Shown here: positions 41,601-48,500 of the stretch, in pieces
Layout: each line of letters starts with the position of its first letter
How positions within the stretch are numbered: position 1 is the first letter of the stretch
DNA from: Lucifuga dentata
Taxonomy: Eukaryota > Chordata > Actinopteri > Ophidiiformes > Bythitidae
Assembly: GCA_014773175.1 (NCBI GenBank)
Contig: VXCM01003511.1
Span: 38,578 to 102,577 of the forward strand
Direction of reading: 5' to 3'
DNA length: 64,000 nucleotides
Made by a program: the position numbers and the translations under genes
The notes under the pieces: generated by a model
What the model was told of the DNA's origin: nothing
Databases searched by the model: none
The model's input: only the letters and a program-made list of their open reading frames with translations

Positions 41601-44600
41601 TACATGTTTGAGCCTCATTCAATTTTCATACACGTAAAGTTACTGACAATTATTTCCCAAACCATCCTAATGGAATGGTGAATTAAAAAAAAAAAAAATT
41701 CTACCTTCCAGACTGCCTTGGTTTCTGTTCATTCTGGTATGCTATTAAATTGTTGATACTTGAAAAGTTCTTGGGATAGGTAATCCAATATCCTGAACAA
41801 CACATATATTCAGTTTTTTTGAAGTTTCATAATTTTAGCGTTTAAGCGCAATAAAAAGCGCAGAGTGAATGTATGTCTCCACCAGGGAATATAGTCCCAA
41901 AAGAAGACCTGCATTTATCAAAAAATTTAAACAACTGTGACTTCATAAGGCTGCCTAACTATTAGCAGGCGAAACATCGATTTTTAAGGTGGGTGTATCG
42001 CTTGAATATTTGATTTTGAAAGATTAAGAGATTTTGCAAAATATCAGGAAAGCTGAAATACGGTTTTATCCTTTAGGAAATGACTGTCAGTAATGTAACA
42101 TGTATGAAAATTGAATATATTAAGTTCACATGCAAAATGGATGGTATGGTCCTTTAAAGGCTCAGCACACCTGGAAATCCCACACAAGTGTTTCATTTAT
42201 TTTTGTTGATTACACCTCTTTTCAGGACTGTGTGGGTGAAGTGTGCGCACTGACACCTGTTTAAAGTGAGCAGAAATGTTAGAATAAGCTTGTTTCCACT
42301 TATCATTTCTGTGTGCCTGTAGCATCCACTGATGCGCTTTTAAAAACACTTAAAGGCCACTGTTGAATTATCTTAACAAGTCTGTCTGTTGTTAGATTAC
42401 TGACATTGTGGTAAAAATGAACTAATCTAATCTAAATAAAGCCTTGCAGCTAAAGTGTAAACAACTGATCAGACTAACTCAACACAAGAGAAAGTACACT
42501 CCCTCACCTCTGCCTTATCACTGCTGGTGCTCCTCTCCTACATTCCCACATACACACACACACAACCCACATACACCCACACACACATACCCACATACTG
42601 AAGTGACTACAAAAGGTTTCCAGAAATAAATCCGAGCAGCCCAGAACAGCTGCATGAAAAGCATACAGACTGATACACCACACTGTACATATATGTGCCT
42701 CACTGACACATGAGCAACAGTCTGAGGTAAAAATGATTGCTGATCCTATCTTTCACCAGCGGCAGAGGGTCGACTATAAATACCGCCGGTCTACATGTCT
42801 CAAATGTTTCCTCTGCATCACATCTTTGGAGTTAGCAGACACAAAAAGCTGAAGCTCCTTTGATTGCACACAGACCAAAGACAAATTAATTACGTTCTAT
42901 CGTAGCTAACTTTGCTACAAACCCCTATTTGGAACATTAACCACACAAGAAGACATTGCTGTAATTGCTAATGCATTAAGCAAGGCGTTTTAAAGATCCC
43001 ATAAATCATGAATAACAGTAGCACGGTCAGCACTTCACTGAGAAATCGCTTTCATGTTTAACTTAATCTCTTGTGAACCTCATATTTACCGTGATTACGA
43101 CCTACTTAGTTTTACACCCATAAATTGAGCAAAGGTTATATGCTTTTGTGTTAATATGTTCAGTCAGCGTGAACTAAATCTGAACATATCTGCTGGAGCT
43201 TCTATGCTTACAGAACAAGCTCATGGAAGTATCCACACCCTCCCAGAGATATATTTTTAGTGGCGTGTAAGTTATTTAAACTTGGATGACTTATGAGAGG
43301 GATGCAGATATTACCAGACACGTCCTGAGCTGCTGCCAACAATGCATAGACTCAAGCACACTCTCGTTTCCCCGTCTCAGCTTTCTCAGGAGTTAAATTT
43401 AACCTGTCATAAAAAAAAAATATCCATATGTCCAGATGTGAGCATTTTACAGATAAACTAAACTTTTTCCTCTTTGCTAAAAATATAAATAACCCTCAAG
43501 TGCAAAAGAAAAAAAGAGGGAACTCCCTTAGTCAGCAACACTGAGCTGGCGGTCCACCACACAAACCTGAAAAGTCTAAATAGAGGAAACGTTGTGCTGG
43601 GTGTGTCGGCTGCTTTCTGTCTGCATCTGTGTCAAAATCTAACATCGTTTGAGAACCCAGCAGGAAGAAGCATGTCTGACGTTATACCATGTCTACCTCT
43701 GTGTGTGTTTTAGGAAACTGTGTGACAGACACACCTGAGATTTAACATTTCAATCCAGTGGCCACATGTGGCTGATGGATTCTACGTTTCAAATTCATGA
43801 GCGTTTAACATGAAACTGGTGTTAACCCCTCCCTCCATCTAGAAGGAGTGCACTTCCACACAGGGATATACCCACACACACGGTAGCCAATAATTATCTC
43901 TGGGTGTGTGCTGAGATGAAACTGGTAGTTATTTGTAATCCTGTACTGTAATTATGTGAAAAATCTGCCAACCTGTGAGTTTGCTTTAAAGCTGAACAAA
44001 CAGATAAAATGTCTGACCAACACTGAGGTAGAAAACAGCACAGGTGACAAAGCTTGTTTCTTTTAGTTTCTCTCTGTTTGTTACTTTGAGGAAAAGTGAG
44101 GCAAAAGTCAGCAATGAGCAATGAGCAACAAATGGAGCAGTTTGAAAGGAAAAAAAACTGTCAGAGTGAAAAATGGTTTAACATCACAGGGACTGAATCG
44201 CATAACCAAGGACAAACTGACAAGTTTCCCACGTCGCACATAATTATGGCCTCAGAAAAGAGCTAAACAGAAAAGGTCTATTAAAATCCTTACAGCTCTG
44301 TAAAATACTTTGAAGAAAATAACAACACCATAATTTCAGGTCAATGTGGTTCATGAGGAATGCAGTAAATTCAGATTTCATTTGAGCTCCTACCTCTTAA
44401 TTCTGCCTGTTTTTTTTTTTTTTTTNTTTTTTTTTTTTTTTTAATTAGTATGCTGTTTATTTGCTGCTTTGTAGCAGTAAATCGTGAAATTAAGAGCGTG
44501 TAACAAAACCACATCAATTAGAAAAATCTAGTCTGAAGCTCTCTTAACGCATGGACACTGACATGCAAAACACAAACAAACCAGGTCCAGACATGTAGAA

Positions 44601-44671
44601 GAAAACACCACTGTGCAAATGAAGACTGTCTTGTGTTCCGCAGACTTTAACAAAACAATTTTCCAAATGCA

Positions 44672-44721
<50 letters not shown>

Positions 44722-45085
44722 CCCCAATTTACTCAGTGAAAAATCAAACCAGGAGCAGGTTCCCCACAGGCCAAGTCATGTAAGACAAACAAATCCAAAA
44801 AAATATCTCAAAACTATGTTTAATTTTCGCAACTCAAGTCAGTACATCTTGTGAAACCAACATTTATTTTATCCGAAGTAAAGAAACAAGCTACTATTTT
44901 CCTGAAAAGAAGTCACTACAGTGACAAAAAGACACACTGATTGTAATTTCTGTGCACTTCCTGTCTTCCTCCTGTCTGTGGCAGAGCAAGAGTTACCTTT
45001 TGTGTCCATTCTTAATTACAGGCTTATAAAGCAAAGAACTGAGGCTTCATTCAGTCTACCTCCACACACACTCACAGGCTTTCTA

Positions 45086-45139
<54 letters not shown>

Positions 45140-47994
45140 AACACAAACAGAGCTCAGATTTCAAAACCAGATACAAATGAATTTCACTTCAAAAGGCCGG
45201 CGTCGTCCATCCTTATTTGTCTGTTCTGCATGTGTGTGTGTGTGTGTGTGAACATGGGTTTATGAGCTGTGTTTCATTAGAAGCGGGATACATAGTAAAG
45301 TAGCTGCTCCCCGTGTGATGATGAAAGACACAGATCACAACACAGTGGGAGCTGTGGTGGTAATTTATATAGACAGAAATGTCACACACTGACCGGATGA
45401 AAAGACCATGTGATTCCAGAGCCAATACCACTGTGAGCCGTCTGCTTTGTAATTTAGCCAAAAAGCTCTTGGATGTCTTAAAGCTCAGCATTAAGGAGTA
45501 TCTGGTTAAAGAGACATTTTCTTGAAAGGTCAGAGGAGAAATGGTCCTACCTAAGCTATCCATGCTGCTCTGCTGCTTCACTTTTCTACATCAAAAGAAG
45601 GAATCATCGTTACACAGAGTATTTGGAAGGTTTGCAGGTCTGATCTGTGATAGATGCAGGAGGAAGGCCCTCTACGACACCAGCGGGAGGCACAGAAATA
45701 TTACCTTTAAATGATAACAACAATTCTGAGTTCAGTTTTGATGACGGCAGCAACACGTTGCTCTGCCACTTTTTCCTTTGTTACACAGCAGTTATCACAA
45801 TTAACACCCAAACAGCACATATTCATGCTCATGCAGGGTAAGAATACTGTACAACCTAGTCAGAGTGGCCAGACACAAACACTCACTCATTCACCATTCA
45901 CACTCTTAAAGGATCATACCTGTGATTTTGCATGTTTGAGCCCAAAAAAATACTACCAGTATAGACATTACGTTGCTGCCAGCCATTTTTCGAAACATAA
46001 AATGGATTTTGTGCTATTTTGCCAAATCCCCTAATCTTTCAAAATGAAATGTTCAGGTGATACACGCACCTTAAAATTCAGTGTTTCACCTGCTAGCACT
46101 TATGCACAATTGTAATCAGATATAACTGTAAACTAAACATATTTTATACTGAAAGCCCTCACTCTTTCTTCTTTCTGTATAGACTGCACTCTATCATGCG
46201 TTCATGCTATCGAAAAGCCAAGAGCTGCTTATGTCAATGTAACCTGAAATGATTTGGTCATCCTGAAGGACATTATACAGTAATTTGTGAATCAAATACG
46301 TGGTCAGGGATGAATTTTAAAAAAAAAAAAGGAACTTGAGGATGTGCCAGGACAACTCACAGGGAAAGAATGCATCGNAATTTTAAAAAAAAAAAAGGAA
46401 CTTGAGGATGTGCCAGGACAACTCACAGGGAAAGAATGCATCGCTGTTATGCTATCGCATGATAACAGACAGATACTAGGACTGGATACAAGGGAGACAG
46501 TTGCAACAACACATGGACAACTGATGCGGTGACAAAAGGACCAAAGGGACAAAATGAACAACCAGCCACACCCCAAACTAAACAACTAAAGGCACTTTGT
46601 GGACTGCCACACCTCCAGTTGTTGTTGATCCATTAGCAAAGAGCCATGTCAGTTCAATCCAATAGCAACCAGCCACACCACTGCACTATGCTGAGCGCCT
46701 GCACTCTTCATGTTTATTGTACTGTATGTGTGTGTGTGTATTAAAGCTCAGACTACAGCAATGGCATCAGTCTGCTGGAACACTCCTTGTTGTCAATCCT
46801 GTCTATAGGCTACAAATGCTTTAGTTTAGAGCTGCGGATGCTCCTATTCATTATGAATCCAAATGAGATTGTAATTTAAAGGACCATACCACCCATTTTG
46901 CATATTTGAGCCTAATATATTCAATTTTCATACAAGTAAGGTTACTGACAGTCATTTCCCAAAGGATAAAACCGTATTTCAGCTTTCCTGATATTTTGCA
47001 AAATCTCTTAATCTTTCAAAATCAAATATTCAAGCGATACACCCACCTTAAAAATTGATGTTTCGCCTGCTAATAGTTAGGCAGCCTTATGAAGTCACGG
47101 TCATTTAAATTTTTCGATAAACTCAGGTCTTCTTTTGGGACTATATTCCCCAGTGGAGACATACATTCACTCTGCGCTTTCTATTGCACTTAAACACTAA
47201 AATTACGAAACTTTGAAAAAACCTGAATATACCTGTTGCTCATGATAATGGATTACATATCAACAAGTTGATTTTAATAACGTACCAGAATGAACTGAAA
47301 CCAATGGCGGTCTGGAAGGTAGGAAAAACAATTTTAACTCACCATTCCAGTAGTATGCTTTGAGAATGTTTTGATGAAGATTCTCAGTCATCCAGGCGAG
47401 TAGATATGTTGTATGAAAACTCAGTCTGGTCAACTGGTCAATAAAAAGGTCAGGTCAATGAAAACTTGAATCCAGTTGACCTGACTGGATTTTAGACCTG
47501 ACTGAGTTTTCATACAACATATGCTTTGAGAAATGATTGTCAGTAACTTTATGTGTATGGAAACTGAATATATTTTCTCAAACATGCAAAACAGCTGGTA
47601 TGGTCCTTTAATGTAAAAAAAAAAAATACTTCTGTAGCTTTATTTAGAGAGAAATGACTGTAATCAATTTAGTGCATCACATAGCATGTTTACAGTCAAA
47701 TAATAACTGAACAAAAGCAACATTATGTCACTATAAAGCTAGTATTAAGTAGCCTAAGGTTAACATTACCTAGGTCTTTAACAAACGTGTCGTAATTGTC
47801 TGGAATTGTCAGGAAAATATGTTTAAATAAAACAAAACAAAACTAAACTAAACTAAACTAAAACAAAAAAACAAAACATCAAAGTAACGAAGTTCATTGC
47901 CTTTTTTTTTTTTTTTTTAACNTTTTTTTTTTTTTTTTTAACTCTAAATTATTCCGGTAACTTACCCTATAGGCGGTTTTGTGGACTCCGTCAT
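1..47994 (-). CDS. cobl: cobl (cordon-bleu) gene, 5' part; actin nucleator
   Basis: Gene-level entry on the minus strand; the 3' part is off the left edge. Ten coding exons (47966-47994, 33160-33418, 30613-30823, 28692-28920, 27085-27129, 26034-26122, 25730-25801, 21042-21224, 4906-5524, 1415-1540) join with GT-AG borders and matching phases into about 599 residues. Seen: a KPPxG / [10 protein letters not shown] start, a ubiquitin-like Cobl domain (about residues 55-205), a basic linker, then K/R-rich AP(A)PP blocks near 327, 361 and 562 within Ser/Thr/Pro-rich sequence. From family knowledge: COBL nucleates actin filaments through C-terminal WH2 domains (outside this window) and acts in neurite branching and in ciliated and microvillar cells; KRAP motifs bind syndapin/PACSIN. 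COBL is preferred over COBLL1 because of the MKARAPPPP start and the LIKEKV.EEKV and QKAVIRV wording, which match mammalian COBL as I remember it. Exon 2 carries a 64-nt assembly duplication. Confidence 0.87.
1415..1540 (-). CDS. cobl: cobl coding exon 10 (third proline-rich block); last exon in the window
   Basis: Acceptor TCTTCCAG. It encodes (G)[20 protein letters not shown] and ends near [18 protein letters not shown] is a third lysine/arginine-proline block. The incoming phase (2 nt) matches exon 9. The donor is drawn as CAGT|GTAGGT (exon end 1415); GTAG|GTTCC (end 1411) is also possible. No further coding exon is evident in 1-1414, so the remaining exons, including the WH2 region, should lie to the left. 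Confidence 0.68.
1541..4905. other. cobl intron (exons 9-10)
   Basis: A+T-rich, non-coding. Apart from the microsatellites at 3700-3930 and a short A run near 3167, nothing is recognised. Confidence 0.7.
3700..3930. repeat. GA, CT and CA microsatellites
   Basis: A (GA)n tract at about 3706-3747 and a compound (CT)n(CA)n tract at about 3858-3929, in the cobl intron between exons 9 and 10. Long cysteine/valine or histidine/threonine ORFs here are only translated repeats. Confidence 0.95.
4906..5524 (-). CDS. cobl: cobl coding exon 9 (Ser/Thr-rich region, second KRAP-type motif)
   Basis: A 619-nt phase-0 exon with acceptor TATCAG and probable donor GTAAAT. It begins [20 protein letters not shown], a second K-K-A-P-A-P-P-P block, then about 190 residues rich in Ser, Thr, Ala and Pro with no predicted fold, ending [15 protein letters not shown]. 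Low-complexity central regions of this sort are normal for COBL. The donor is the least certain border: GTAAAT at 4905 gives phase 1, which exon 10 requires. Confidence 0.8.
6730..7022. other. Two single-N assembly duplications
   Basis: Blocks of about 65-67 bases are repeated exactly on both sides of the N at 6807 and again of the N at 6956. The homologous part of copy 2 (about 16660-16806) has each block once. The duplications are unmerged contig ends, not biology. Confidence 0.9.
9331..9513. other. Assembly gap (183 N)
   Basis: A run of N between a G run (GTGGGGGGGG) and an A run, inside copy 1 of the duplication. It hides the distal end of the Tc1-like relic and its target site. Homopolymers on both sides explain the failure to close it. 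Confidence 0.99.
9514..10169 (-). mobile_element. Tc1/mariner-type transposon relic, internally deleted
   Basis: Minus strand. The terminal inverted repeat end at about 10143-10169 reads (as the element) ATACACTGATCAGCCACAAC followed by ATTAAAA, a Tc1-like terminus widespread in fish. The transposase N-terminus follows at 10019-9849: [20 protein letters not shown], then [13 protein letters not shown], a paired-like helix-turn-helix. Further on, degenerate sequence jumps from the region encoding RSRRPV to [11 protein letters not shown], so the middle of the catalytic domain is missing, and stops are present (for example GTGACCTGACC). The other end lies in the N gap. It is absent from copy 2 of the duplication, so it was gained after the duplication or lost from copy 2. 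Not active. Confidence 0.82.
14730..15692 (-). mobile_element. hAT-superfamily transposon relic, about 960 bp
   Basis: Terminal inverted repeats TAGGGCTGGGCGAT (left) and TAGGGCTGGGTGAT (right, reverse complement). On the minus strand at 15095-14994 is the decayed C-terminal dimerisation domain of a hAT transposase: [16 protein letters not shown], then after a frameshift [16 protein letters not shown] and stop. Flanks ATCACATA / CATGCATA are a poor 8-bp target duplication (4 of 8), consistent with age. An A run with an N (N at 14871) and a 16-bp hairpin (15449-15486) are internal. Most of the transposase gene is missing, so the element is dead. Confidence 0.8.
16065..16115. repeat. (GT)n microsatellite
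   Basis: About 50 bases of uninterrupted GT just upstream of duplication copy 2. Confidence 0.95.
16294..20554 (+). repeat. Direct duplication in cobl intron, copy 2
   Basis: Second copy of 6388-10953, about 9.6-9.9 kb downstream, separated by some 5.3 kb of unrelated DNA. It contains the sequences duplicated around single Ns in copy 1 only once, which argues that those are assembly errors. It lacks the Tc1-like relic of copy 1 and carries its own 421-bp solo LTR (19837-20257). Confidence 0.93.
19837..20257 (+). mobile_element. Solo LTR of an LTR retrotransposon with 5-bp target duplication
   Basis: Begins TGTAGGAGCC and ends CCACTACA (TG...CA ends, with TGTAG/CTACA inverted). It is flanked by the direct repeat AAGAA at 19832-19836 and 20258-20262. 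Inside are a TATAAA at about 19944 and an AATAAA at about 20093, consistent with an LTR promoter and polyadenylation site on the plus strand. Copy 1 of the duplication shows the empty site (CTAAGAAGGTAAAC near 10737). No internal retroelement genes are present, so this is the product of LTR-LTR recombination. Family not identified (Gypsy, BEL or ERV cannot be told apart from the LTR alone). Confidence 0.82.
21042..21224 (-). CDS. cobl: cobl coding exon 8 (first KRAP-type motif)
   Basis: A 183-nt phase-0 exon with acceptor CCCCCCAG and consensus donor GTAAGT. It encodes [20 protein letters not shown], then [11 protein letters not shown] and the motif [12 protein letters not shown] at about residues 327-338. 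The arrangement (Ser-rich LGxSxSI..I, then K-K-R-R-A-P) mirrors mammalian COBL immediately before its KKRRAPPPP motif. KRAP motifs bind the SH3 domain of syndapins/PACSINs in characterised COBL; binding here is inferred from the motif. Confidence 0.88.
24100..24143. repeat. (CA)n microsatellite
   Basis: About 22 CA units in the cobl intron between exons 7 and 8. Confidence 0.95.
24220..24251. repeat. Perfect 14-bp hairpin
   Basis: ATTACCCTACCTTG, a 4-base loop TAGC, then CAAGGTAGGGTAAT. It follows a local run of GGTAATGTAG repeats. It lies inside a cobl intron (exon 7 to 8) with no U tract of transcriptional meaning. Probably a small templated inversion. Confidence 0.8.
25730..25801 (-). CDS. 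cobl: cobl coding exon 7 (acidic spacer)
   Basis: A 72-nt phase-0 exon with acceptor TTGCAG and consensus donor GTAAGT. It encodes [18 protein letters not shown] and ends THSS. The segment is acidic and low-complexity, with no motif I can name. The exon is a multiple of three with phase-0 borders, so it too could be skipped without a frameshift. Support: strong splice sites, an open frame, and fit between exons 6 and 8. Confidence 0.65.
26034..26122 (-). CDS. cobl: cobl coding exon 6 (basic linker)
   Basis: An 89-nt exon with acceptor TTTTCCTAG and donor GTAGGA. It encodes [20 protein letters not shown] and then [10 protein letters not shown]. This corresponds to the short basic segment after the Cobl domain (KEKKKFLGFFKVNKR in mammalian COBL, from memory): K-K-x-L-G-x-F followed by K/R. 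The phase matches both the cassette-in and cassette-out models. Highly basic stretches of COBL outside the WH2 region are described as membrane or calmodulin contact sites; assigning that role here is inference. Confidence 0.8.
26163..26190. repeat. (GAGAG)n pentanucleotide repeat
   Basis: Five to six GAGAG/GGAGA units just 5' (minus strand) of cobl exon 6. Confidence 0.9.
26725..26876. repeat. 76-bp tandem duplication (2 copies)
   Basis: Units 26725-26800 and 26801-26876 start CATAAGTTAATAATAAATCA and differ at only a few positions (CACGATAAAGTGACAGG against CACCATAAAGTGACGGG). No N separates them and they are not identical, so this is a real tandem duplication, unlike the single-N artefacts. 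It lies in the cobl intron between exons 5 and 6. Confidence 0.85.
27085..27129 (-). CDS. cobl: cobl coding exon 5 (small, probably optional cassette)
   Basis: A 45-nt candidate with acceptor TTCCAG and donor GTATTA. It encodes [15 protein letters not shown] with borders of the same phase (2 nt in, 1 nt out), so including or skipping it keeps the frame: exon 4 joins exon 6 directly as ...DQSL-E-SIRSS. I do not recognise the peptide, and mammalian COBL as I remember it has no clear equivalent. The support is splice sites, phase and position only. Confidence 0.5.
27130..28691. other. cobl intron (exons 4-5)
   Basis: A+T-rich; a TA/TATC-rich near-palindrome at about 28368-28410. An open frame at 27810-28070 (minus) has no splice context or similarity I recognise. 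Confidence 0.65.
28692..28920 (-). CDS. cobl: cobl coding exon 4 (second half of Cobl domain)
   Basis: A 229-nt exon with acceptor TTCCCAG and donor GTAAAA. It starts [20 protein letters not shown] and contains [20 protein letters not shown] and [11 protein letters not shown], all typical of the second half of the vertebrate Cobl domain (residues about 146-221). It ends with one base of the next codon. The donor has a weaker +5 position than those of the neighbouring exons, which may matter because the next exon looks like an optional cassette. Confidence 0.93.
28921..30612. other. cobl intron (exons 3-4)
   Basis: Non-coding, with purine-rich stretches around 29880-29935 and 30050-30090. Nothing recognised. 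Confidence 0.65.
30613..30823 (-). CDS. cobl: cobl coding exon 3 (Cobl ubiquitin-like domain)
   Basis: A 211-nt exon with acceptor CTCTCAG and donor GTGAGT. It completes a serine codon from exon 2, then reads [18 protein letters not shown] and later [20 protein letters not shown]. These are the most recognisable blocks of the Cobl domain (Pfam 'Cobl'), a ubiquitin/RA-like fold at residues about 75-145 here. It ends APKVPE, flush with a codon boundary, so the next exon begins in phase 0. The match to vertebrate COBL is strong by eye, with no in-frame stop. Confidence 0.93.
30824..33159. other. cobl intron (exons 2-3)
   Basis: A purine-rich GA/GGGA stretch follows the exon 3 acceptor (on the plus strand 30835-30970). 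GT and CA microsatellites lie at 31545 and 32080, with Ns at 31599 and 32076. No exon seen. Confidence 0.65.
31545..31612. repeat. (GT)n microsatellite with a single-N gap
   Basis: GT tract of about 66 bases containing an N at 31599, so its true length is unknown. It lies in the cobl intron between exons 2 and 3. Confidence 0.95.
33160..33418 (-). CDS. cobl: cobl coding exon 2 (proline-rich N-terminus, start of Cobl domain), with assembly duplication
   Basis: The acceptor CCCAG precedes 33418 and the donor GTGAGA follows 33160. The exon encodes [20 protein letters not shown] and continues through a [18 protein letters not shown] stretch that begins the ubiquitin-like Cobl domain. Bases 33219-33281 and 33283-33345 are identical 63-mers separated by one N at 33282. 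Removing 64 nt restores an open frame with correct phase (195 nt); keeping them breaks it. So the interruption is almost certainly an unmerged contig overlap, not a pseudogene lesion. If exon 1 is not used, the internal ATG at 33411 could start translation. Confidence 0.85.
34885..35005. repeat. Local repeat of GAATATTTGATGAATCAAG
   Basis: GAATATTTGATGAATCAAG followed by AAGATTAAGTA or GAGATTAAGTA occurs twice about 75 bases apart, with GAATTCATGAAT palindromes between. Diverged local duplication in A+T-rich cobl intron 1 DNA. Confidence 0.6.
36222..36280. repeat. (GT)n microsatellite
   Basis: About 29 GT units in cobl intron 1. Confidence 0.95.
36952..37001. repeat. (GA)n microsatellite
   Basis: GTGTGTGTGA leading into about 22 GA units, cobl intron 1. 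Confidence 0.95.
37135..37254 (+). mobile_element. LINE/SINE-type 3' tail fragment
   Basis: GTGAAGCACTTTGTGACATT is followed by GATGCTATACAAATAAACTT and a short ACTTACTTACT tail. This wording, ending in short 3' repeats, is typical of L2-like non-LTR element tails in fish. Only the 3' end is present, as is usual for 5'-truncated copies. The left limit is a guess. Confidence 0.55.
38278..38690. repeat. Cluster of two CA tracts and one GA tract
   Basis: (CA)n at about 38278-38310 and 38431-38459, and (GA)n-rich sequence at about 38635-38685, in cobl intron 1. Between them is unremarkable sequence. Confidence 0.9.
40583..40670. repeat. Possible dispersed-repeat fragment
   Basis: GCAACGTTTTGACCAACACG followed by GTCTTCCTCAGGCAA resembles a phrase common in vertebrate interspersed repeats (CAACGTTTCG...CTTCATCAGG type). 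It is short and its borders are unclear. It lies in cobl intron 1. Confidence 0.3.
41579..42157. mobile_element. TTAA inverted-repeat element, copy M1
   Basis: Starts TTAAAGGACAATACC and ends GGTATGGTCCTTTAA. The terminal inverted repeats extend about 85 bp and include TTTGAGCCT, TTCAATTTTCATACA and TTACTGACA blocks. The interior has no coding capacity. TTAA at both ends fits a piggyBac-type target site, but the superfamily is inference. It lies in cobl intron 1. Confidence 0.75.
44674..45133. repeat. Two (CA)n microsatellites
   Basis: CA tracts at about 44674-44720 and 45088-45133 in cobl intron 1. Confidence 0.95.
45906..46125. mobile_element. TTAA inverted-repeat element, copy M2 (one arm only)
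   Basis: Begins TTAAAGGATCATACC and shares GATTTTGCATG, AACATAAAA, TTTTGTGCTATTTTGCCAA and GTTCAGGTGAT blocks with M5 (51920-52446). The second arm is not found, so it is truncated. The right limit is approximate. Confidence 0.6.
46315..46443. other. Single-N assembly duplication
   Basis: GAATTTTAAAAAAAAAAAAGG through AATGCATCG appears exactly on both sides of the N at 46378 (about 63 bases each). Same artefact signature as at 33282. Confidence 0.85.
46876..47611. mobile_element. TTAA inverted-repeat element, copy M3 with nested insertion
   Basis: Starts TTAAAGGACCATACC and ends GGTATGGTCCTTTAA. The interior matches M1 in the opposite orientation (for example GATACACCCACCTTAAAAAT and TGTTTCGCCTGCTAATAGTT). 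It is interrupted at 47367-47520 by a second element. It lies in cobl intron 1, about 350 bp from the exon 1 donor. Confidence 0.78.
47367..47520. mobile_element. 154-bp element nested in M3
   Basis: Flanked by a 12-bp direct repeat ATGCTTTGAGAA (47355-47366 and 47521-47532). The uninterrupted M3 sequence is restored when the insert and one repeat are removed (compare M4, ATGCTTTGGGATATGATTG). The insert contains ATTCTCAGTCATCCAGG, a motif frequent in fish repeats, and inverted copies of ATGTTGTATGAAAACTCAGT near its two sides. Class not established. Confidence 0.65.
47966..47994 (-). CDS. cobl: cobl coding exon 1 (start codon)
   Basis: A 29-nt coding exon. The ATG at 47994-47992 has an A at -3 (ACAATGA). 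It encodes MTESTKPPI plus two bases of a glycine codon, followed by a consensus donor GTAAGT. Joined to exon 2 it reads [17 protein letters not shown], which parallels the start of mammalian COBL ([16 protein letters not shown], from memory). It is too short to be found by ORF length. The exact phase fit (2 nt + 1 nt) and the perfect donor are the main support. Transcription must start above 47994; the adjacent stretch is richer in CpG than its surroundings. Confidence 0.75.
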
Positions 47995-48500
47995 TGTTGT
48001 GAATGTGGCACTTTGATTATATCCAACTTCAGGTAATATAAAGAATATTCTGGACTCCCAAACTCCACTGTTGCAGTTAAATATCCATTATCACCTGCGG
48101 GTTAGTACGAAAATAACAATTACTGCTACTTCTCTACAGGCAAAACAGTTAAAAAGGACAAGCTGTAACGTTATTTTCTAACGTTAATAGACGGTCAAAC
48201 AAGTGCCAGTGCGCAGAGATGACACTTAGCTGGAGCACAACAAACCGCAAAGTGTCCATAAAAGGTGAAAAAGGTTAACTAGCTACAAGAAAAAAACACG
48301 AATTAATATTCAGCAATTCAAACTCCAACTTACTTGCGTGTCAACAGGCTCACCGAGGCATATTCATAGACTCAAAATCTACTTGATATAATCTTCGCGT
48401 CCCACCGGCTAATTTCACTTCGACTATTTTCAAGCTAGTTAGCATAATACGTTACTTTTCCGATAAAGTTTCAAAATAAAAGCATGTAACTTAGACGGCA
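47995..48500 (-). promoter_or_regulatory. Probable cobl 5' UTR/promoter region
   Basis: Immediately upstream of the cobl ATG (minus strand), CpG dinucleotides become noticeably more frequent than in the flanking A+T-rich DNA (for example within GTGCGCAG, ATCTTCGCGTCCCACCGG, CACCGAGG). There is no TATA box in a convincing place. The CpG content and position suggest a dispersed start region, but no start site can be fixed from sequence alone. Confidence 0.35.

Larger units (their letters stand above)
33419..47965. other. cobl intron 1, 14.5 kb
   Basis: Holds microsatellites, the LINE-type tail at 37135, elements M1-M3 and T-run gaps (N at 44426 and 47922). No exon recognised. First introns of this size commonly hold enhancers, but none can be named from sequence. 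Confidence 0.65.

Noticed and set aside
26725..47532. CRISPR-like spaced repeats
   Set aside because: The genome is eukaryotic, and the repeats are tandem units, microsatellites or transposons without regular unique spacers.
1..47994. Alternative identity COBLL1 for the minus-strand gene
   Set aside because: The MKARAPPPP start, the LIKEKV/EEKV wording and the LGxSxSI plus KKRRAP arrangement fit COBL better than COBLL1; not excluded without alignment.
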